Source: Agromyces rhizosphaerae (GTDB lineage: Bacteria > Actinomycetota > Actinomycetes > Actinomycetales > Microbacteriaceae). From it: a DNA stretch of 64,000 nt. Where the stretch lies: contig NZ_BSDP01000001.1 in NCBI RefSeq assembly GCF_027925245.1, positions 3,100,001 to 3,164,000 on the forward strand, in the 5' to 3' direction. The notes under the pieces are model-generated. The model saw nothing but the letters and a program-made list of their open reading frames with translations, did not search any database and was not told where the DNA came from. Each line of letters opens with the position of its first letter. Position 1 is the first letter of the stretch. A program made the translations under genes and the position numbers. Below are positions 1 through 8,166 of the stretch, one piece after another.

Positions 1-81
1 ACGCGCCGCGTGCTCGACGAGATCGTGCGGGTGGTGGCGCCGTCGGTGCCGCTGCCGCTGCCGACGCGCTGGCCCGCCTGA
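1..81 (+). CDS. C-terminal end of an unidentified protein (partial)
   Basis: Frame 1 is open from the first base to a TGA at 79-81 and encodes only the last 26 residues, ending LPLPTRWPA. The frame has the G/C-rich third positions normal here, so it is very probably the end of a gene that begins outside the window. Nothing in the fragment identifies the family. It converges on the minus-strand transporter gene, with a small GGATGCC/GGCATCC hairpin between them. Confidence 0.6.
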   Translation, partial: TRRVLDEIVRVVAPSVPLPLPTRWPA

Positions 82-120
82 GGCGACGTGCGCCCGCCTC
101 GGGCGTCCTGAGGGGTCTCG

Positions 121-138
121 GGATGCCCGGAGGCATCC
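121..138. terminator. 7-bp hairpin between convergent genes
   Basis: GGATGCC (121-127), loop CGGA, GGCATCC (132-138) form a perfect 7-bp stem with a 4-nt loop between two convergent reading frames. No T-run follows. Its arms are exactly the heptamer that is over-represented across the window, so it may be a terminator, a motif pair, or both. Confidence 0.4.
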
Positions 139-144
139 GCTCGC

Positions 145-1209
145 TCAGCGCTCGTTCTGGCGCGGGATGATGACCTGCTTGATGATGAGCAGGATGGAGG
201 CCGCCACGGGGATGGCGATGAGCGCGCCGAGCACGCCGAGCAGCGAACCGCCGGCGAGTGCGGCGACGACCACCACGGCACCCGGCACCTGGACGGCGCG
301 GTTCATGATGTGCGGGCTCAGCACGTACGCCTCGACCTGCATGTAGATGATGTAGTAGATCGCCGCCACGAGGGCCGTGAGGGGCGAGCCGATGCCCGGG
401 ATAAGCGAGACCAGCACGATGATCACCGAGCCCGTGAGCGTGCCGACCAGCGGGATCAGCGAGAGCACGAACGCCACGAACGCCAGCACTGCGGGGAACG
501 GCGCCTGGATGATCGACAGGAAGATGAAGCTCGCGACGCCGTTGATGGAGGCCAGCGAGACTTGCCCGACCACGAAGCGGCCGACCGACTGGGTGATCTG
601 CTCGGTCAGGTCGGCGAACCGGGCGCGGCGCGAGGCCGGCACGAGTTGGTACGCGGCGCGCTTCATGGAGTTGAGCGACGCCGTGAAGTAGAGGGTGAGG
701 ATCAGCACCACCACGCCGCCGAAGATGGCCGCACCGATGCTGAACGCGACCGCGAGCACGCCGCCCGCCAGTTCCGCCACGCTCGCGGGATCGTTCACGA
801 GGTCGACCGCCGCGTCGGAGATGCCCTGGAAGATGTCGTCGACCCGCAGCATCGGGAACTGCTGCTTGAGGATCTCGACGATCTCGCCCGACTCGATGCG
901 CCGGAAGATGCCCGGGATCTGGTCGATGAGCTGGCTGACCTCGTCGACGATGATCGGCACGACCGCGAGCACGAGGCCCGTCACGAGCGCGACGACGGCC
1001 GCCATCACGGTGACGATGGCGGCCCAACGCGGGAAGCCGCGCCGTTCCAGCCAGGTCACGACGGGGTCGAGACCCAGGGCGAGGAACAGCGCGGCCCCGA
1101 TGTACGTGATGATCGTCGAGAGACTGACCACCGACAGGATGATGAGCAGGCCCAGGCCGACACCGAGGGTGCCGACCAGGCCGAGGCGGAACGCGTTCTG
1201 GATCTTCAC
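145..1209 (-). CDS. AI-2E family transporter (membrane permease)
   Basis: The 354-residue protein belongs to the AI-2E transporter family (formerly UPF0118/PerM), polytopic membrane proteins of about 350 residues associated with small-molecule or signal export. Hydrophobic segments fall near residues 8-50, 62-88, 150-175 and 205-350. Between the early and late membrane blocks lies an amphipathic region (about 88-145), the usual family layout. The late block has the typical run of glycine/proline-broken helices (VLSLIPLVGTLTG). The start is GTG at 1209, 25 bases after the stop of the upstream coiled-coil gene, so the two are probably co-transcribed. The transported substrate cannot be read from the sequence. 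Confidence 0.85.
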   Translation of the reverse strand: MKIQNAFRLGLVGTLGVGLGLLIILSVVSLSTIITYIGAALFLALGLDPVVTWLERRGFPRWAAIVTVMAAVVALVTGLVLAVVPIIVDEVSQLIDQIPGIFRRIESGEIVEILKQQFPMLRVDDIFQGISDAAVDLVNDPASVAELAGGVLAVAFSIGAAIFGGVVVLILTLYFTASLNSMKRAAYQLVPASRRARFADLTEQITQSVGRFVVGQVSLASINGVASFIFLSIIQAPFPAVLAFVAFVLSLIPLVGTLTGSVIIVLVSLIPGIGSPLTALVAAIYYIIYMQVEAYVLSPHIMNRAVQVPGAVVVVAALAGGSLLGVLGALIAIPVAASILLIIKQVIIPRQNER

Positions 1210-1234
1210 GGGACGCGGTCCGCCTCTCCGCCGC

Positions 1235-2848
1235 CTACTTGGAGGAGTTGGCGGCCACCTGCTCTGCCTGGGTCAGCACTCCGCGGAGGCTCTCGAAGTA
1301 GCCGGCGACCGCGTCACGCTCGATCCTAATCTGCGAGAGGCGATCCTCGGCGTCCGCCACGAGGGCGCGGGTGCGCTCGTCGGCCTCGGCGATCATCTTG
1401 CGTGCCTGCTCGTTGGCGGCCGCGATGCGCTCGCGCGCCTCCTCGTCGGCGCGCTCGCGCGACTTGAGGATGTCGGAGCGCAGCTCCGCCTCGAGGCGCT
1501 CGTTCTCGGCGCGGCTCTCCTCGGTGCGGGCGATCGCCTCGGCGAGCTCGGCGTTGGCGTCGTCGAGGAACTTCTGGGTCTCGGAGACCGCCTGGCGGTG
1601 GGCGTCGAGCAGCTCCTGCTCGGCGTCGTCGCGCTTCGCGGTGAGCTCCGCGTCGAGGTCGGTGCGTGCCTGCTCGATCTCGCGACGCATGCGGGTGACC
1701 TCGTGGGTCGTCTTCTTGCGCATCGCGGCGAGCTGGTTGTCGAGCTCGATGCGGGCGCCCTCGGCCTCGGCCTCGAAGTCGGCGCGAGCCTGGTCCTGGT
1801 CGAGCGCCAGGTCGGCGCGGGCCTGCTCGAGTCCGGCCTCGTGGCGGGCGCGCACGCGCTCCAGCTCGTGCTCGAGCTTGAGCTTGGCCGTCTCGGCCTC
1901 GCGCTCGAGGTCGATCTTGACCTGCTCGCGCTCGAGGTCGAGACCCTCGCGGGCGGCATCGATCTCGCGCTGGAGGTCGGCCCGGACCTGCTCGATCTCG
2001 TGGGCGAGCGCGACGCGGCCCTCGGCGGCCTCCGCCTCGATGACGGCACGCGACTCGGCGGACTCGCGCTCGAGGTCGAGGCGGGCCTGCTCGGTCTCGC
2101 GGGCGAGGTCGAGGCGGGCCTGCTCGGTCTCCTTGCCGAGCTCCGCGCGGGCGCGGTCGAGCTCGATGGCGACCTCGGCGCGGGTCTGCTCGGTCTCCTC
2201 GGCGAGGCCCTCGGCGGTGCTGCGGGCCTCCTCGGCCGCGGTGTTCGCCTCCTTGAGGACGCGTGCGGCCTCGCGCTCGGCCTCCGAGCGCATGGCGTCC
2301 GACTCGCGCTTCGCGGTGGTGCGCAGCTCGGCGGCCTCGGTCGTGATCGCACCGCGGATCGCGGCGGCGTCCCGTGCGGCGTCCTGCCGCAGCTGCTCGC
2401 TGTGGTCGTGCGCGCGGGCGACCATGTCGTCCGCCTCGGCACGGGCGTTCTCGAGGGTGCGGGTCGCCTGCGCGCGCGCCTCCGAGACGGTGCGCTCGGC
2501 GAACTCCTGCGCGTCCGAGCGCATGAGCGCGACCTCGTCGTCGGCCGCGCGACGCAGCTTCTCGGCGTCGATGTCGGCCTGCGCGATGAGGCGCGTGGAC
2601 TGCTCCTCCGCGACGCGGAGCGTGTTCTCGAGCTTGGTGCCGAGGCCGGAGAACGTCGGGTTGCCGACCTCCTCGAGCTCGGCGTTCAGGTCGTCGATGC
2701 GGGCGACGAGGCGCTTGACCTCCTTGCCCTGCTCGGTGAGCTGCGTGTTCGCGTTGAGGAGCTCCCGTCGCAGGTCGGCGAGCGCCTTGTCGACCTCGTC
2801 CTTGTCGTATCCGCGGAACACCTGCGTGAATTCGGTCTCCTCGACCAT
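1235..2848 (-). CDS. DivIVA-domain coiled-coil protein
   Basis: This 537-residue protein starts at ATG 2848, preceded by a good ribosome site (GGAGGAG, 4-bp gap). The N-terminus (FTQVFRGYDKDEVDKALADL, about residues 7-26) matches the DivIVA/Wag31 N-terminal lipid-binding motif. The rest is almost uninterrupted coiled coil rich in E, A, R, Q and D, with many ETEQARLDL-type 11-residue units, far longer than classical Wag31 (about 260). There is no membrane segment. The family recognises curved membrane and organises polar growth or septation, so a scaffold at pole or septum is a reasonable inference. It could instead be a generic cytoskeletal filament protein. Internal DNA repeats show the coil has grown by unit duplication. 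Confidence 0.75.
   Translation of the reverse strand: MVEETEFTQVFRGYDKDEVDKALADLRRELLNANTQLTEQGKEVKRLVARIDDLNAELEEVGNPTFSGLGTKLENTLRVAEEQSTRLIAQADIDAEKLRRAADDEVALMRSDAQEFAERTVSEARAQATRTLENARAEADDMVARAHDHSEQLRQDAARDAAAIRGAITTEAAELRTTAKRESDAMRSEAEREAARVLKEANTAAEEARSTAEGLAEETEQTRAEVAIELDRARAELGKETEQARLDLARETEQARLDLERESAESRAVIEAEAAEGRVALAHEIEQVRADLQREIDAAREGLDLEREQVKIDLEREAETAKLKLEHELERVRARHEAGLEQARADLALDQDQARADFEAEAEGARIELDNQLAAMRKKTTHEVTRMRREIEQARTDLDAELTAKRDDAEQELLDAHRQAVSETQKFLDDANAELAEAIARTEESRAENERLEAELRSDILKSRERADEEARERIAAANEQARKMIAEADERTRALVADAEDRLSQIRIERDAVAGYFESLRGVLTQAEQVAANSSK
2071..2131. repeat. 28-bp direct repeat at 33-bp period in the coiled-coil gene
   Basis: Bases 2071-2098 and 2104-2131 are identical over 28 bp and offset by 33 bp, i.e. 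one 11-residue hendecad of the coiled coil (unit containing ETEQARLDL). It is a local in-frame tandem duplication inside the DivIVA-like gene. Confidence 0.8.
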
Positions 2849-2904
2849 GTCTCCTCCGGGGGGTGGGTGGCTGGCCCGCGAACAGGGGGTGGCGGGACCG
2901 TTCG

Positions 2905-2910
2905 ATTGTA
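2905..2910 (-). promoter_or_regulatory. Candidate -10 box (TACAAT) for the DivIVA-like gene
   Basis: On the minus strand TACAAT lies 56 bases upstream of the ATG at 2848, inside the 239-bp divergent gap shared with the gene starting at 3088. It is one of very few AT-rich hexamers in the gap. No clear TTGACA-like -35 is visible at 16-18 bases. Confidence 0.4.
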
Positions 2911-3087
2911 CGGGAGCCTGCTGCGCGCCACGCACTCGTGTGCACAGCCTTCGGTTGGCCAACTCCCAGCCTCGGCCGATATCGTGGAACGTTGTGTCGC
3001 TCGCGACCGGCGGCAGCATCGGGGCCCGATCCGGTGCCCCCGATCGGCCGGGGCGCGGCGGCCGACCCCCGACCTGAAGGAGACTCG

Positions 3088-4953
3088 TTGCGCTTCGTAT
3101 TCGCGCTCGTGGCGTTCATCGGCGCCGTGCTGATGATCGGCGCCGGTGTCGCACAGCGCACCGTGCTCCTGGAGCCCGACCACGTGACCCGCGAGGTGAC
3201 GATCGAGAACCCCACCACGTACATGGTGGTCGACCAGGAGGCCCTGGCCGCGTTCGCGGGCCAGCAGACGGTCACCGCGAGCGGTTCGCCCGAGGTGTTC
3301 CTGTCGTACGGGCGCACCAACGACGTCCTCGCCTGGATCGGCGACACGGCCTACACGAGCATCGGCTACGACGCCGAGGAGGACGCGCTCACGTCGTCGC
3401 TCATCACGCCGGCGGCCGAGCCGGGCGACGAGCCGGCCCCGGAGGCCGACCCCGACGCGCCCGCGGACACCGCGGACGAGGACGCGGCCGAGCCCGAGGA
3501 GAACCCGGACGCCACCGGCAGTCCGTCGGGCTCCGACCTCTGGCTCGACCAGTTCGCGGCCGAGAACGTGCTGCGCACGACGGTCGACATCCCCGAGGGC
3601 ATCACGGTGCTGCTGGCCTCGGACGGCACGGAGAAGGCGCCGTCGCGCGTCGGCATCTCGTGGCCGCTCGACAACTCGACGCCGTGGGCGGGTCCGCTCA
3701 TCGCCGGCGGCGCGCTCCTGTTCCTGATCGGCGTTTTCTTCCTCATCACCGGCATCAGGCGGCACCGTCGCGGCCGCGGGCCGCGTCGCAACGTCGGGAA
3801 GAGCGCGAAGCGCCTCCCGAGCGCCCCGAAGCCGACCAGTCGCCAGATCGGGCGCGGCTCGGGCCGCCGCGCGATCGGGCGTTCGCGCATCGCCGTCGTG
3901 CCGGTCGTCGCGATCTCGGCCATGGCCCTGTCGGGCTGCTCGGCCGACTACTGGCCCGACTTCACGGCCATGGCCACCTCCACGCCGACGGCGGAGCCGA
4001 CGGCGACCGCGGACGGCGAGGAGGAGCCGGTCGTCCAGGAGGTCACCCCGCCGGCAGTCACCGTGCCGCAGATGGAGCGCATCATGCGTCGCATCGCGGT
4101 GCTCGCCGGCGACGCGGACTCCGAGCGCGACGAGTCGCTGCTCTCCGATCGCTTCACCGGTCCCGCATTCGACGCGCGCGAGGCGAACTACGCGATCCGC
4201 GCGTCGCTCGACGACTACGCCGCGCCCGCGGCGATCCGCGCCTCGCCGATCACGCTCATCCTGCCGCAGCAGTCGAACGTGTGGCCCCGCGTCGTGATGG
4301 TGGTCACGCAGAACGAGGACGACCCGACCGAGGCGCCGATCGCGCTGGTGCTGCAGCAGCAGTCGCCCCGCGAGAACTACCACATCGTCTACGAGATGGC
4401 GCTCGCGCCCGACGCGCAGGTGCCCCCGGTCGCACCGGCGAGCATCGGCGCGCCGATCATCTCGCCGGAGTTCAAGGGCCTGCTGATGCCGCCCGGCGAG
4501 GTGGCGGCGGCCTACGCCGACGTGCTGCTCAAGGGCTCCGAGAGCGAGTACGACGAGCTGTTCACGGTCGACGGCGACGTGCTGCGCGAGCAGCTCGGCG
4601 TCCGCGGCCAGCGGGAGATCGCCGCGAGCCTGCCCGACACCGCGGACATCGAGTTCTCGAACGAGGTCGGCGACGGCCCCACGGTGGCGCTCGCCACGAA
4701 CGACTCCGGCGCGCTCGTGAGCGTCGAGATCGAGCAGCGGGAGAAGGTCACCCCGAACGACGGCGGCACCATCGGCTTCGAGGAGGGCTCGCCCGGCGCC
4801 GCCCTGTCGGGCTTCGACGGCAAGAGCGCCAAGGGCGTGCAGCGCCGCGTCTCGCTGCAGCTGCTGTTCTACGTCCCCGGTGTCGGTTCCGACGGCACCA
4901 TCACGCTGCTCGGCTGGTCGGAGAACCTGATCAGCGCATCGGAGGTCAAGTGA
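3088..4953 (+). CDS. Uncharacterised three-span membrane protein with internal lipobox-like motif
   Basis: A TTG start at 3088 is chosen because GAAGGAGA sits 4 bases upstream and the protein then begins with a membrane segment; it is 621 residues. Segment 1 is residues 4-22. An acidic, D/E/P-rich region follows to about 200, then segment 2 (about 200-222), a strongly basic Arg/Pro linker (about 222-265) and segment 3 ending ALSGC (Cys284). The C-terminal ~335 residues are soluble and contain no motif I recognise. Charge distribution suggests N-terminal and C-terminal domains outside and the basic linker inside. Its stop overlaps the start of the thioredoxin-TPR gene (GTGA), so the two are translationally coupled and may act together in envelope protein quality control (inference). 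Confidence 0.65.
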   Translation: MRFVFALVAFIGAVLMIGAGVAQRTVLLEPDHVTREVTIENPTTYMVVDQEALAAFAGQQTVTASGSPEVFLSYGRTNDVLAWIGDTAYTSIGYDAEEDALTSSLITPAAEPGDEPAPEADPDAPADTADEDAAEPEENPDATGSPSGSDLWLDQFAAENVLRTTVDIPEGITVLLASDGTEKAPSRVGISWPLDNSTPWAGPLIAGGALLFLIGVFFLITGIRRHRRGRGPRRNVGKSAKRLPSAPKPTSRQIGRGSGRRAIGRSRIAVVPVVAISAMALSGCSADYWPDFTAMATSTPTAEPTATADGEEEPVVQEVTPPAVTVPQMERIMRRIAVLAGDADSERDESLLSDRFTGPAFDAREANYAIRASLDDYAAPAAIRASPITLILPQQSNVWPRVVMVVTQNEDDPTEAPIALVLQQQSPRENYHIVYEMALAPDAQVPPVAPASIGAPIISPEFKGLLMPPGEVAAAYADVLLKGSESEYDELFTVDGDVLREQLGVRGQREIAASLPDTADIEFSNEVGDGPTVALATNDSGALVSVEIEQREKVTPNDGGTIGFEEGSPGAALSGFDGKSAKGVQRRVSLQLLFYVPGVGSDGTITLLGWSENLISASEVK

Positions 4954-5918
4954 CGAACCCGCCCATGCCGGACCCGTCGTCGATGCGCGGCGCCGTGGAC
5001 CTCTCGTCCCTCGCGTCGCGACGATCCGCTCCGCAGCCTCCGGCAGCCGGTGGCGCGGCAGGCGCCGCCGACGGTGGCGCGGCCGCCGCCCCGGCGGCCT
5101 CGCTCGTGGTCGACGCCACCGACCAGTCGTTCGGCCAGGTCGTCGAGCTCTCCCGGCGCGTGCCGGTGGTCGTGGACCTCTGGGCCGAGTGGTGCGCGCC
5201 GTGCACGCAGCTCACGCCGGTGCTCGAGAAGCTCGTCGCCGAGTACGCGGGCCGCGTCGTGCTGGCGAAGGTCGATGTCGACCACAACCCGCAGCTCGCG
5301 CAGGCGTTCCAGGCGCAGTCGATCCCGACCGTCGCGGCCGTCGTCGGCGGCCAGCCGGTGCCCCTGTTCACGGGTGCGCAGCCGGAGCAGGTCGTGCGCG
5401 AGGTGTTCGAGCAGCTGCTCCAGCTCGCCGCGCAGAACGGCGTGAACGGGCGCATCGACGTCGGCGACGTGCCCGATGAGGCCGAGGAGCCGGCGGAGGA
5501 GCCGCTGCCCGAGCACGTCCAGCAGGCGTACGACGCCATCGAGCGCGGCGACTACGACGCGGCGGCGGCCGCCTACCGCACGGCGCTCGCCAAGCAGCCG
5601 TCCGATGCGGAGGCGAAGGCGGGCCTCGCACAGGTCGGCCTGCTCGCGCGCCTGAAGGACCGCGGCATCGAAGAGATCCGCCAGGCCGCGGCATCCGGCC
5701 CCGACGACGTCGACGCGCAGCTCGCGGTCGCGGACCTCGACTGCTCGGGCGGACACGTCGACGACGCGTTCGACCGGCTGCTCACGCTCTTCCCGAAGCT
5801 CGCCCCCGCGGACCGCGACCGGGTGCGCGAGCGCCTGCTCGAGCTCTTCGAGGTGGTCGGCATCGACGACCCGCGCGTGGGCGCCGCCCGCCGACGCCTC
5901 GCCTCGCTGCTCTACTGA
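4950..5918 (+). CDS. Thioredoxin-like co-chaperone with TPR tail (CnoX/YbbN type)
   Basis: The start is GTG 4950, overlapping the previous stop by 4 bases with GGAGGTC just upstream; the product has 322 residues. A low-complexity Ala/Pro/Gly N-terminus (about 1-50) precedes a thioredoxin fold whose active site WCAPC is at residues 81-85 and whose cis-proline loop is SIPT. After an acidic linker (about 175-195) comes an alpha-helical TPR-like region (DYDAAAAAYRTALAKQPSD onward) to the end. This thioredoxin plus TPR layout is that of YbbN/CnoX, which guards chaperone clients against oxidation. No signal peptide is seen, so it is cytosolic. Both cysteines are present, so redox activity is likely. 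Confidence 0.85.
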   Translation: MTNPPMPDPSSMRGAVDLSSLASRRSAPQPPAAGGAAGAADGGAAAAPAASLVVDATDQSFGQVVELSRRVPVVVDLWAEWCAPCTQLTPVLEKLVAEYAGRVVLAKVDVDHNPQLAQAFQAQSIPTVAAVVGGQPVPLFTGAQPEQVVREVFEQLLQLAAQNGVNGRIDVGDVPDEAEEPAEEPLPEHVQQAYDAIERGDYDAAAAAYRTALAKQPSDAEAKAGLAQVGLLARLKDRGIEEIRQAAASGPDDVDAQLAVADLDCSGGHVDDAFDRLLTLFPKLAPADRDRVRERLLELFEVVGIDDPRVGAARRRLASLLY

Positions 5919-5950
5919 GCCGGGGCCGGTCCGGCCGCGGTCGGCCGGGC

Positions 5951-5972
5951 GGCCGGCGCGATCACGCCGGCC
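5951..5972. terminator. Hairpin between convergent trx-TPR and glgB genes
   Basis: GGCCGGCG (5951-5958) and CGCCGGCC (5965-5972) pair perfectly around a 6-nt loop that contains the glgB stop codon. It can serve as a bidirectional, T-tract-less terminator of the GC-rich actinobacterial kind. Confidence 0.5.
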
Positions 5973-8166
5973 GCAGCCAGAGCACGCCCAGCGGCGGCAG
6001 CGTGAGGTCGATCGATGCCGGGCGTCCCTGGAACGGCTCGTCCTGCGCGTCGGCGCCGCCGAGGTTCCCCACGCCCGAGCCGCCGAACTCGGAGGCATCC
6101 GTGTTGAGCACCTCGACCCAGCGCCCGGCGAACGGCAGGCCGAACCGCAGGGTCGAATGCGGCACCCCGGCGAAGTTCGCCACGCACAGCAGCGGCCGGC
6201 GCTCGCGGTCGTACCGCATGAACGCGACGACGTTGGTCTCGGCGGAGCCGCCGTCGATCCACTCGAACCCGGTGGAGTCGTTGTCGAGCTCCCAGAGCTC
6301 CGGCGACTCGCGGTAGACCCGGTTCAGCCTGCCGACGAGCTCGAAGAGCGCGCGGTGGCTGGGCTGGTCGAGCATCCACCAGTCGAGGCTCCGCTCCTCG
6401 CTCCACTCGGAGAGCTGGCCGAACTCCTGGCCCATGAACAGCAGCTGCTTGCCGGGGTGCGCCCACATGTAGGCCAGGTAGGCGCGCAGGTTCGCGAGCT
6501 GCTGCCAGTGGTCGCCGGGCATCTTGTTCAGCAGGGACCCCTTGCCGTGCACGACCTCGTCGTGGCTGATCGGCAGCATGAAGTTCTCGCTGAACGCGTA
6601 CATGAACGAGAACGTGATCTCGTCGTGGTGGTACGACCGGTGCATCGGGTCCTCGCGGATGTAGCCGAGCGAGTCGTGCATCCAGCCCATGTTCCACTTG
6701 AACCCGAACCCGAGCCCGCCGCCCGAGGTGGGGCGGGTGACGCCGGGCCAGTTGGTCGACTCCTCGGCGATGATCACCGTGCCGGGGTTGCGCTTGTACG
6801 AGGTCGCGGTGACCTCCTGGAGGAACGAGATCGCCTCGAGGTTCTCGCGCCCGCCGTGGATGTTCGGCGCCCACTCGCCCTCCTCGCGCGAGTAGTCGAG
6901 GTAGAGCATGGATGCCACGGCGTCGACGCGCAGCCCGTCGACGTGGAACTCCTCGAGCCAGTACAGGGCGTTGGCCACGAGGAAGTTCTTCACCCGGGGG
7001 TTGCCGTAGTCGAAGATCAGCGTGCCCCAGTCCTTGTGCTCGCCGCGACGGGGATCGGGGTGCTCGTAGAGCGGCTCGCCGTCGAAGCGCGCGAGCGCCC
7101 AGCCGTCCTTCGGGAAGTGGCCCGGCACCCAGTCCATGATCACGCCGATGCCGGCCCGGTGGAGCCGGTCGATCAGGTAGCGCAGGTCGTCGGGGAAGCC
7201 GAAGCGCGCAGTGGGCGCGAAGTAGCCCGTGACCTGGTAGCCCCACGAGCCGCCGAACGGATGCTCCGCCAGCGGCAGGAACTCCACGTGGGTGTAGCCG
7301 AGCTCGGTGACGTAGCCGATCAGCTCGTCCGCGGCGTCGCGGTACCCGAGGCCCCTGCGCCACGAGCCGAGGTGCACCTCGTACACGCTCATGGGCCCGT
7401 CGTGCGGGTCGCGGGCGCGGCGCGCGTCCATCCACTCGTGGTCGCCCCACTCGTACGACGTCGAGGTCACGGCCGACGCCGTCGACGGCGGCGCCTCGGC
7501 GGCCCGCGCCATCGGGTCCGCGTGCGTGACCCAGTCGCCCGCCCGGGTGTGGATCTCGAACTTGTACTGCGCCCCGGGGGCCACGTCGGGGACGAACAGC
7601 TCCCACACGCCATTGCCGCCCATGTTCCGCATGGCGTGCGCGGTGCCGTCCCACTCGTTGAAGCTGCCGACGACGCGCACGGCGCGCGCGTGCGGCGCCC
7701 ACACCGAGAACGAGGTGCCGGTCACGGGGGAGCCGATTCCCCAGTGGTCGCGGTAGTGCGCGCCGAGCACGCGCCAGAGCTCCTCGTGGCGGCCCTCGCC
7801 GATGAGGTGCAGGTCGAGCTCGCCGATCGACGGCGCGAACCGGTACGGGTCGTCGGCGGTCCACTCGGTGCCGTCCTCGTACCTGGCCTCGATGCGGTAG
7901 TCCTGCGGCGAGAAGTCGCCGACCCCCTGCCAGATGCCCCAGCCGAGGTGCTCGAGCGTCAGCCGGCCGTCGACGAGCACGGCGTCGACGTCGCGCGCGA
8001 GCGGCCGCCGTGCGCGGATCACGGTGCGCGCGGGCTCGCCCGGCAGCTCGATCGGGTGCTGGCCGAGGATGGCGTGCGGATCGTGGTAGCGGCCCTCGCC
8101 GACCGCCGCGAGGATGTGGTCGGCCGGGCGCGCGGGCATGCGCGGGTGTGCGTGGGTGTCAGGCAT
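5962..8166 (-). CDS. glgB: 1,4-alpha-glucan branching enzyme
   Basis: This 734-residue GH13 enzyme transfers alpha-1,4 chains to alpha-1,6 positions in glycogen-type glucan. N-terminal CBM48 modules (about 20-230) precede the TIM barrel. The nucleophile is Asp415 (GLRVDAVASM) and the acid/base Glu468 (IIAEEST), 53 residues apart exactly as in E. coli GlgB (D405/E458). SHDEVVHGKGS supplies the transition-state Asp. Its ATG overlaps the end of glgE by 8 bases, so the two are translated from one transcript. In actinobacteria GlgE polymerises maltose-1-phosphate and GlgB branches the product, so the pair forms the core of the GlgE pathway. Confidence 0.97.
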   Translation of the reverse strand: MPDTHAHPRMPARPADHILAAVGEGRYHDPHAILGQHPIELPGEPARTVIRARRPLARDVDAVLVDGRLTLEHLGWGIWQGVGDFSPQDYRIEARYEDGTEWTADDPYRFAPSIGELDLHLIGEGRHEELWRVLGAHYRDHWGIGSPVTGTSFSVWAPHARAVRVVGSFNEWDGTAHAMRNMGGNGVWELFVPDVAPGAQYKFEIHTRAGDWVTHADPMARAAEAPPSTASAVTSTSYEWGDHEWMDARRARDPHDGPMSVYEVHLGSWRRGLGYRDAADELIGYVTELGYTHVEFLPLAEHPFGGSWGYQVTGYFAPTARFGFPDDLRYLIDRLHRAGIGVIMDWVPGHFPKDGWALARFDGEPLYEHPDPRRGEHKDWGTLIFDYGNPRVKNFLVANALYWLEEFHVDGLRVDAVASMLYLDYSREEGEWAPNIHGGRENLEAISFLQEVTATSYKRNPGTVIIAEESTNWPGVTRPTSGGGLGFGFKWNMGWMHDSLGYIREDPMHRSYHHDEITFSFMYAFSENFMLPISHDEVVHGKGSLLNKMPGDHWQQLANLRAYLAYMWAHPGKQLLFMGQEFGQLSEWSEERSLDWWMLDQPSHRALFELVGRLNRVYRESPELWELDNDSTGFEWIDGGSAETNVVAFMRYDRERRPLLCVANFAGVPHSTLRFGLPFAGRWVEVLNTDASEFGGSGVGNLGGADAQDEPFQGRPASIDLTLPPLGVLWLRPA

